From assembly GCA_031291445.1 (NCBI GenBank), contig JARLJA010000132.1, positions 1-56,964 on the forward strand: a DNA stretch of 56,964 bases, given 5' to 3'. The position numbers were made by a program, and so were the translations under genes. Positions 51,770-56,964 of this stretch are shown piece by piece (positions within the stretch are counted from its first letter, which is position 1; each line of letters starts with the position of its first letter). This DNA is from Xanthobacteraceae bacterium. Lineage in GTDB: Bacteria; Pseudomonadota; Alphaproteobacteria; Rhizobiales; Xanthobacteraceae. The notes under the pieces were generated by a model, which ran no database searches, had not been told where the DNA came from, and saw only the letters and a list, made by a program, of their open reading frames with translations.

Positions 51770-53275
51770 ATGAGCGAAGTTCGTTTGCTCGCGGATCCGG
51801 CTCTGGTGCCGGCCGCGGGAATCGTCTGCGAAGTCCTGCTCGGCGTGCTGCTGCTGGCGCTGGTCTACTACGTGAAGATCAAGCTGGTGCGAAATACCAA
51901 GGATTTCGTGATCGCCAACCGCAAGATCGGATTCGGTTTCGGTGTGGCCGGACTGATTTCGATATGGACCTGGGCGATGGCCGTGATGATGTCGGCGGCC
52001 CAGACCTATTCCTTCGGATTGTCGGGGCTGTTCTGGTTCACGGTACCGAATGGGCTCGCCGTGATCGCCGTGATTCCATTCGTGCGCAAGATCCGGACCT
52101 TGATGCCGGAAGGCTACACGATACCGGAGTTCGTCAGGGCCAGGTTCGACGGCAATGCGATCGCCGGCGGAGTGGTCGTGCTCGGGGCACTGTTCGGCTC
52201 GCTCATCGAGGTCATCATCAACATCAAGGGCACTTCGCTGGTCGTCTCAAACGTCTTCGGCGTCGATCCGAGAGTCGCGGCGATCATCGGCCTCGCCGTC
52301 GTGCTGATCTACTCGATCCTCGGCGGGCTCTGGGCGTCGATCACGACGTCGGCGCTCGCCACGCTGCTGCACACGGTGCCGTCGGCTATCATTCTGGTGG
52401 CTGCGTTCCATTACGCCGGCGGCGTAGACGCCATCTGGAACAGCGTGGCAGCGCAGGGCGGCGGTCTGTTGAGCGTGACGCGCGCGGATGCGGCCGTCGG
52501 GTTCGGAATCACGCTCGCCCTTGGATTGCTGACGGCGACGATCGCCGGTCAGGAGTTCTGGCAGGTTGCCTGGGCCCTGAAGAAGAAGGACGTCAGCCGG
52601 ACGTTCCTGTGGGCCGGCGCATGGTTCTACCCGATCCCGATCTGCCTCGGCCTGCTCGGGCTGATCGGGTTGGCCCTGCACGTCGATGTCGCGACCCAGC
52701 TCGGCGGCGATGCCGCGGCGGTCGGGCCCTATCTGGTTTCGCATCTCGGACTGCCGACCTGGCTCGTGATCCTCTACGTCATCGTCATTCTGTCGGCGTG
52801 CTATTCGGTCATCGACAGCGCCTTCACGGCGACCAGTTCGGTGTTCGTCGTCGACATCATCAAGCCGCTGGCGCCCGACATCGGTGAAAAATCCCTCTTC
52901 ATCTGGGCCAAGGTGCCGATGTTCATCGCCGCCGCGATCGCTGCCGGCATCGTCCTGACCGGGGTCGACTTCGTGACCATCGTGCTGACGAGCTATGCGA
53001 TCAGGACGGCAATTCTGGTGCCCCTGATCCTGTCGCTGTTCTGGCCGCGGACGACGGGGTGGGGATTCGTCGGGGGAACGGTGCTGGCGATTGCCATCGG
53101 CATGCCGATTCGGGCGGCGACCGGCGACCTGTGGGGATCGCTGGCGATCCTCGCCATCAGCGCCGTCGTTCCGCTCATCATCGGCGTTCTCGGCAAGCAT
53201 CGCTTCGATTTCGATCGTCTCAAGCAGGTGAAGGACGCGACCATTGCAACGGTCGATCCGATCTCCGCCGAATGA
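51770..53275 (+). CDS. Sodium:solute symporter family transporter
   Basis: The 501-aa inner-membrane protein has about 13 helices and the SSS marks: KDFVIANRKIGFGFG after helix 1, SIWTWAMAVMMSAAQTYSFG, GYTIPEFVRARF and AGQEFWQVAWALKKKD. Known relatives move proline, urea, pantothenate or organic acids with sodium; the substrate is unknown. ATG 51770 is chosen over 51761 because GGGGA lies at proper distance. It is followed 35 bp later by a small membrane protein and then by an FMN monooxygenase. Confidence 0.88.
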   Translation: MSEVRLLADPALVPAAGIVCEVLLGVLLLALVYYVKIKLVRNTKDFVIANRKIGFGFGVAGLISIWTWAMAVMMSAAQTYSFGLSGLFWFTVPNGLAVIAVIPFVRKIRTLMPEGYTIPEFVRARFDGNAIAGGVVVLGALFGSLIEVIINIKGTSLVVSNVFGVDPRVAAIIGLAVVLIYSILGGLWASITTSALATLLHTVPSAIILVAAFHYAGGVDAIWNSVAAQGGGLLSVTRADAAVGFGITLALGLLTATIAGQEFWQVAWALKKKDVSRTFLWAGAWFYPIPICLGLLGLIGLALHVDVATQLGGDAAAVGPYLVSHLGLPTWLVILYVIVILSACYSVIDSAFTATSSVFVVDIIKPLAPDIGEKSLFIWAKVPMFIAAAIAAGIVLTGVDFVTIVLTSYAIRTAILVPLILSLFWPRTTGWGFVGGTVLAIAIGMPIRAATGDLWGSLAILAISAVVPLIIGVLGKHRFDFDRLKQVKDATIATVDPISAE

Positions 53276-53310
53276 CGTAGCCAAGCCCAGGAACGACGGA
53301 GACTCATCCA

Positions 53311-53619
53311 ATGACCGACATCTTCGTGTCACCTGCGACTGCGGCGACGATCGCCGTCGGCGCAGTCATCAGCGTGGTCTATCTGCGATATATGTGGCTG
53401 GCGTTGCGTCGAACGTCGGAGACGCTCGACGCCCCCGACGACGGGCAGGAAGACGCGTTCACGCACAGCTTTGCCGGCGCGATCGTCGCGGTTATCGCGT
53501 CTTCGTTGACGATCATACTCTATGGCGCCGGCCCGCAACTGCTCTACCTCGGCGTGCTGCTCGCGCTCGCGAGCCCGGTGGCCGTGGCCTATACCTTTCA
53601 CCGCGAATTGAACGGCTGA
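53311..53619 (+). CDS. Small membrane protein paired with the symporter
   Basis: The 102-aa product has three predicted membrane helices (about 10-27, 52-72 and 75-93) separated by an acidic loop (TLDAPDDGQEDAF). It lies 35 bp downstream of the sodium:solute symporter. I recognise no named family. The position suggests an accessory subunit, similar in principle to the small partner proteins of some SSS transporters. Confidence 0.7.
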   Translation: MTDIFVSPATAATIAVGAVISVVYLRYMWLALRRTSETLDAPDDGQEDAFTHSFAGAIVAVIASSLTIILYGAGPQLLYLGVLLALASPVAVAYTFHRELNG

Positions 53620-53668
53620 TCCGGCCGGTCGGCGTTTCCCAGTCAAACGAGAGGCCACGAGTACAGCC

Positions 53669-54988
53669 ATGGCGAAGAAGAAAGCCCATCTGCTGGGGTT
53701 CGTTCAGCACGGCGTCAACAGCCATGCGACCGGCATGTGGCGGCATGCGAGGGACAAGATCAACTGGGACTGGTCGCGGCCGCCCTATTGGCAGCACCTG
53801 GCGAGAACGATGGAAAGGGGGCTCTTCGACGCGATGTTCATCGCCGACGAACTGGCGCCGTACAACAACTACCAGGGCAGTTCGGATGCGACCGTGAAGT
53901 ATGCGGTGCAGTGCCCGGTGCACGAGCCCTCGACGATCGTGCCGATCATCACGACGGCGACCACGCATCTGGGCGTCGGCGTGACCCTGTCGACCGCGTT
54001 CGAGCATCCCTATTCGATGGTGCGGCGGCTCTCGAGCCTGGATCACCTGTCGGGCGGGCGCATCGCGTGGAATATCGTGAGCTCCTATTCCAAGAGCGAA
54101 TGGGATGCTTACGGCGTTGAGATGACCCAGCGCGCCGGCCGTTACGAGCGCATGGAGGAATACATGGAGCTTTGCTACAAGCTCTGGGATTCCTGGGAAC
54201 CGGATGCCATCGTCGCCGACCGTGGCAGCGGAGTTTTCGCCGATCCGGACAAGGTGCATGAAGTCAACCATGAGGGAGAGTTCTTCCGCTGCCGGGGCAG
54301 ATCGTTCGTATACCGCTCGCCGCAGGGACGTCCTGTGCTCTGGCAGGCGGGATCATCCGATCGCGGCCGGGACTTCGCGGCGCGCCATGCCGAAGCGATC
54401 TTCGCCGTCCATCCCAATGTCGAGCGGATGCGGGAATATACCGACGACCTGAACCATCGGCTCGAGAGCCGATTCAATCGCAAGGCGAACAGCGTCAAGC
54501 GCATCTATGGCGTCCAGACTGTCGTCGCGCCGACGCGGAGCGAGGCGCAGGAGAAGTATCGGCAGATCCAGGAATGCATCCCGCTCGAAGGGGCGCTGGC
54601 CTGGATCAGCGGACATTTCGGCCCGGATTTCTCCAAATACGCTCCTGACGACATCATCCAGAACATCGAAATCCCGGGTATCCAGGGGCTCTTCGATTCC
54701 ATCATTTACGCGCGGGGCGGGGCGCCGGTCACGGTGCGCGAGGCGGCGCTGATCTACGCGGAAGGCATGGGGATGCCGCGCCTTGTCGGAACGCCGGCGG
54801 ACATCGTCGATCAGCTGGAGCATTTCATGGACGCCGGCGGGGCCGATGGCTTCATGCTGGCTGCGACGTACACCCCCGGGTGCTTCGAGGAGTTCGTGGA
54901 TCTGGTCGTTCCGGAGCTGCAGCGGCGCGGTCGGTATCGCTCCGGATATGCTCATGCAAGCCTGCGCGAGAATTTGCTCGAAGACTGA
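53669..54988 (+). CDS. FMN-dependent monooxygenase, NtaA/SnaA/DszA family
   Basis: The 439-aa luciferase-like protein starts KKKAHLLGFVQHGVNSHATG and has MERGLFDAMFIADELAPYNN, VGVTLSTAFEHPYSMVRRLS, SLDHLSGGRIAWNIVSSYSK and RPVLWQAGSSDRGRDFAARH, the pattern of the nitrilotriacetate/dibenzothiophene-sulfone branch. It uses FMNH2 from an unlinked reductase. Together with the symporter before it, this suggests uptake and oxidative breakdown of a small organic sulfur or nitrogen compound. It ends the metabolic block. Confidence 0.9.
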   Translation: MAKKKAHLLGFVQHGVNSHATGMWRHARDKINWDWSRPPYWQHLARTMERGLFDAMFIADELAPYNNYQGSSDATVKYAVQCPVHEPSTIVPIITTATTHLGVGVTLSTAFEHPYSMVRRLSSLDHLSGGRIAWNIVSSYSKSEWDAYGVEMTQRAGRYERMEEYMELCYKLWDSWEPDAIVADRGSGVFADPDKVHEVNHEGEFFRCRGRSFVYRSPQGRPVLWQAGSSDRGRDFAARHAEAIFAVHPNVERMREYTDDLNHRLESRFNRKANSVKRIYGVQTVVAPTRSEAQEKYRQIQECIPLEGALAWISGHFGPDFSKYAPDDIIQNIEIPGIQGLFDSIIYARGGAPVTVREAALIYAEGMGMPRLVGTPADIVDQLEHFMDAGGADGFMLAATYTPGCFEEFVDLVVPELQRRGRYRSGYAHASLRENLLED

Positions 54989-55060
54989 TGGGCGATCGGC
55001 CGAACGGCACGGTCCTGGTGGCTTTGTCGCGTCGGGCGCGGCCTCGCTCCAGAGCCAGCC

Positions 55061-55117
55061 TCAGTTGCTGTAGCCCTGCGCCAGGCTGCCCGTCACCAAC
55101 GACCAGCCGTCCACCAG
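55061..55117 (-). pseudogene. Degenerate 3' end of a fliP gene
   Basis: Read on the minus strand, these 57 bases encode LVDGWSLVTGSLAQGYSN and a stop. The intact fliP at 56068-56820 ends LVDGWSLVAGSLVQSYGG. The nucleotide match is 49 of 57 by hand alignment, with identity ending sharply at both sides. No upstream fliP sequence remains. It is therefore a remnant of another fliP allele left about 950 bp from the intact gene. Confidence 0.75.
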
Positions 55118-55140
55118 GTGAGGCGGACCTCGTCAGGCAT

Positions 55141-55229
55141 GTGCGGGCACGATCCGGAAAAGTGGAACCCGGTTTTTCGAAAAGCATGCCCTCGGACTTG
55201 ATCCGAGGGATCATGCTTGAAAATGATGA
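55141..55229. repeat. Dispersed intergenic repeat (rhizobial GATCCGGAAAAGTGG type)
   Basis: The stretch GATCCGGAAAAGTGGAACCC, then a TTTTTCGAAAAGCATG segment, is of a kind I recall as widespread between genes in Bradyrhizobium and related genomes. It contains a hairpin CCCTCGGA-N5-TCCGAGGG (55189-55209). Function unknown; often extragenic palindromic DNA. It lies between the fliP remnant and the secreted-protein gene. Confidence 0.6.
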
Positions 55230-55265
55230 GATCATGATGCGATTCAATTCAATCGCATCATGATC
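55230..55265 (-). terminator. Perfect 15-bp palindrome at the end of the secreted-protein gene
   Basis: GATCATGATGCGATT (55230-55244) and AATCGCATCATGATC (55251-55265) pair perfectly around CAATTC. The palindrome overlaps the last base of the stop codon of the minus-strand gene and is followed on that strand by a weak T-rich stretch (TCATCATTTTC). It may terminate that transcript or belong to the adjacent repeat. Confidence 0.5.
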
Positions 55266-55858
55266 TAACCGTGCGGATGCTGGCCGCGGGCCAGCATGAG
55301 ATGATGCTGCTGGTGATGCATGCCGCGGGTCATGACGCCGATGAAGCCGAGTCCCTGCAACTTCTGCAGATCCCGGGACGGCACCAGGACCGTGAGGGTA
55401 GAGCCCCGGTCGCTGTCCGCGGCGGACATGTGCCAATCGGCGACGCCATCCATCGCCGCCGCGTGAGCAGCCACCATGCGCCGGATCGAGTCCCTGACGG
55501 GGCCTTCACCCGTCACCAGGAAGCGCATGCCGCCAGTTACCGGCTCGCTCTTGACGTCGGCCGCGAGCGTCACGTTGTTCATGTCGACGAGATGCTGGCG
55601 CAGGCCTTCGATGTCGACCTTGGACCAGTCCGTCTCCGGGTCGTTTTCGAGGATCTGGACGATTTCCTGAATTGCCGCGAACGCGGCTTGCCCGGCCTGC
55701 GTGGGCGTGGCGGAAGCGGCGCCCGGTGCGGGCGAGCCGCCGTGCATCGCGGCGTGGCCCGCCGGCATATGATGCATTGTCGAATGACCCTCGTTCGAGG
55801 CCTGAGCCATGGCGGCCGCCGGAACCAGCAGGGAGAGGGCAGCAAGGATTCGAAGCAT
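55265..55858 (-). CDS. Secreted His/Met-rich protein of unknown function
   Basis: The 197-aa product has a signal peptide (MLRILAALSLLVPAAAMAQA). The mature N-terminus is rich in His and Met (HSTMHHMPAGHAAMHGG), as is the C-terminus (GMHHQQHHLMLARGQHPHG), which suggests metal binding. Between them is a conserved-looking domain (FAAIQEIVQILENDPETDWS, VDIEGLRQHLVDMNNVTL, MVAAHAAAMDGVADWHMSAA). Copper or another soft metal is a reasonable ligand, but that is inference. GAGGTG precedes the ATG. It lies on the same strand as fliP, 209 bp downstream. Confidence 0.78.
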   Translation of the reverse strand: MLRILAALSLLVPAAAMAQASNEGHSTMHHMPAGHAAMHGGSPAPGAASATPTQAGQAAFAAIQEIVQILENDPETDWSKVDIEGLRQHLVDMNNVTLAADVKSEPVTGGMRFLVTGEGPVRDSIRRMVAAHAAAMDGVADWHMSAADSDRGSTLTVLVPSRDLQKLQGLGFIGVMTRGMHHQQHHLMLARGQHPHG

Positions 55859-55917
55859 GGGGCACCTCGGTTGCATTCCGCGGCGTTGCACCAGCGGATG
55901 CGCCGCGCCGCGGCGGG

Positions 55918-55937
55918 ATATATATACATATATATTA
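55918..55937 (-). promoter_or_regulatory. AT-only tract before the secreted-protein gene
   Basis: Twenty bases with a single C (ATATATATACATATATATTA), nearly palindromic, lie 59 bp upstream of the minus-strand ATG at 55858. In DNA this GC-rich such a tract is conspicuous and likely covers the promoter -10 region. Confidence 0.4.
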
Positions 55938-56067
55938 CGGGGTGCCGACTCCCTTCGGTGCGTAGAGGCCTGCCGGGGATCTGCACGCTGGGGCGCGCCT
56001 TGCGGGCGCAAGTCAGAACCGCAGCTCCTTGTCGGCGGCCGTGGCCGCCGCCCCGCATCGGCCGGCC

Positions 56068-56820
56068 TCAGCCGCCGTAGCTCTGCACCAGGCTGCCTGC
56101 CACCAGCGACCAGCCGTCCACCAGGACGAAGAAGATCAGCTTGAACGGCAGCGACACCACCACCGGCGGCAGCATCATCATGCCCATCGACATCAGCACC
56201 GAGGCGATCACCATGTCGATGATCAGGAACGGCAGGAACAGGAGGAAGCCGATCTCGAAGGCGCGCTTCAGCTCCGAGATCATGAAGGCGGGCATCAGGA
56301 TGCGCAGCGACATCTCGTCGGGGGTCGCCGGCGGCGGTTCGCCGGACAGGTCCATGAACAGCTTGAGATCCTTCTCGCGCACGTTCTTCTGCATGAACAT
56401 GCGCAGCGGCACCACGGCGCGCTTGAGCGCCTCCTCGACCCCGATCTGGTTGGCGACCAGCGGCCTGATGCCGTCGTCGTAGGATTTCTGCAGCGCCGGT
56501 CCCATCACGAAGGCGGTGAGGAACACCGCCAGCGCCAGGATCACCGAGTTCGGCGGCGCCGTCGACGTGCCGAGCGCGGTGCGCAACAGCGACAGCACGA
56601 CCACGATGCGCGTGAACGCCGTCATCATGATCAGGATCGATGGCGCGATCGACAGCACCGTGAGCAGCGCGATCAGCTGGATCGCCCGCTCGGTCACTCC
56701 GCCATTGCCCTGGCCGAGGTTGATGCTGATGTCCTGCGCGGCGGCCGGCTCGATCAGCGCGGCGGCGGCGAAGACGGTGGCGGTGATGAAAACTCTACGC
56801 GGTCGGACCCATCGCCTCAC
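56068..56820 (-). CDS. fliP: Flagellar type III export membrane protein FliP
   Basis: The 250-aa export-gate subunit has a signal peptide (RRVFITATVFAAAALIEPAAA), then the FliP helices and signatures: IALLTVLSIAPSILIMMTAF, TRIVVVLSLLRTALGT, PPNSVILALAVFLTAFVMGP, PAFMISELKRAFEIGFLLFL and the C-terminal VDGWSLVAGSLVQSY. FliP, FliQ and FliR form the export pore. The start is GTG 56820, which overlaps the fliO stop (GTGA). The 209-bp region after the gene contains no coding sign. Confidence 0.97.
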   Translation of the reverse strand: MRRWVRPRRVFITATVFAAAALIEPAAAQDISINLGQGNGGVTERAIQLIALLTVLSIAPSILIMMTAFTRIVVVLSLLRTALGTSTAPPNSVILALAVFLTAFVMGPALQKSYDDGIRPLVANQIGVEEALKRAVVPLRMFMQKNVREKDLKLFMDLSGEPPPATPDEMSLRILMPAFMISELKRAFEIGFLLFLPFLIIDMVIASVLMSMGMMMLPPVVVSLPFKLIFFVLVDGWSLVAGSLVQSYGG

Positions 56821-56964
56821 GTTGGCGACTTGGGACGGCCGAGCAGGCTCGCCATCTCGTCTTCCAGGTTGTCGAGCGAGATTTTCGGGCCCGGCGGCAG
56901 GGGGGCGGCAGGTGCGGCGCTGGTCGCGGCAGGCTCAGGCGGAGCCGCGCGCTGCGGCGCCGCG
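56817..56964 (-). CDS. fliO: FliO-like protein, C-terminal end (gene cut by window edge)
   Basis: The minus-strand frame ending at TGA 56819-56817 reads a Pro/Ala-rich segment, then ISLDNLEDEMASLLGRPKSP. It is directly upstream of fliP and overlaps it by GTGA, the position of fliO, which stabilises FliP assembly. Only about 48 residues are visible, so the name rests on position and the Pro/Ala-rich tail character. Confidence 0.7.
   Translation of the reverse strand, partial: AAPQRAAPPEPAATSAAPAAPLPPGPKISLDNLEDEMASLLGRPKSPT

Noticed and set aside
52247-53332. 361-codon minus-strand frame opposite the symporter
   Set aside because: Extremely charged and Arg/Asp-rich, opposite a clear membrane transporter; not a gene.
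1-56964. CRISPR arrays, tRNA or rRNA genes and insertion sequences
   Set aside because: No regularly spaced repeats, no cloverleaf-like or conserved rRNA sequence, and no transposase-like frame were recognised on either strand by eye.

Overview
The window is high-GC alphaproteobacterial DNA. It is most like a Bradyrhizobium or Rhodopseudomonas-type member of the Nitrobacteraceae. Reasons: very long (about 760 aa) flagellins, the FlbT/FlaF/FliX/PflI/MotE-type flagellar set known only from alphaproteobacteria, a single-cysteine DksA, TTAA-N7-TTAA CtrA boxes before flagellar genes, and short intergenic palindromes common in these genomes. The genus is inferred from gene content only.

Layout. 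(1) 1-10.9 kb is the flagellin locus: the tail of one flagellin, a complete second flagellin (590-2875), then four enzyme genes (3002-9529), then the flagellin regulators flbT and flaF and a convergent FlaG-like gene. The four enzymes are a TPR/ATP-grasp protein, a FkbH-type HAD/GNAT protein, a peroxiredoxin-like/2OG-Fe(II) oxygenase fusion and a second ATP-grasp protein. They form a compact, apparently CtrA-controlled cassette that I read as a candidate uncharacterised flagellin- or flagellum-linked modification system. (2) 11.1-13.8 kb: flgN-like, flgJ/cheL-like and flgI on the minus strand, with fliX divergent. (3) 13.8-17.7 kb: an HxlR regulator with a divergent NAD(P)-binding oxidoreductase, an inverted-repeat element, dksA, a small secreted glycine-zipper protein and an MHS-family transporter. 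(4) 17.8-25 kb: a copper-resistance island. A CsoR operator separates a P1B ATPase plus MFS gene (minus) from csoR, an outer-membrane efflux lipoprotein, a multicopper oxidase and a CusF-like protein (plus). (5) 25.2-36 kb: flgH-flgA-flgG-flgF (minus) divergent from fliL-fliM-pflI-motE and a large periplasmic TPR protein with its own CtrA box.

(6) 36-55 kb is metabolic cargo lying between flagellar genes: a CadC-like winged-helix/TPR regulator, a LuxR-type regulator, an amidase with a branched-chain/urea/amide-type ABC transporter (one subunit a permease-ATPase fusion), a sulfonate-type ABC transporter with an acyl-CoA-dehydrogenase-like flavoprotein, an SsuD-like monooxygenase and a second binding protein, then a sodium:solute symporter with a small membrane partner and an NtaA/DszA-type monooxygenase. 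Together these look like scavenging of organic nitrogen and sulfur. (7) 55-57 kb: a short degenerate copy of the 3' end of fliP, a dispersed palindromic repeat, a secreted His/Met-rich protein, then intact fliP and the end of fliO.

The flagellar genes therefore fall into separate blocks with copper and nutrient-uptake cargo between them, and the fliP remnant at 55061-55117 is a likely recombination scar. No rRNA, tRNA, CRISPR array, insertion sequence or phage gene was recognised.
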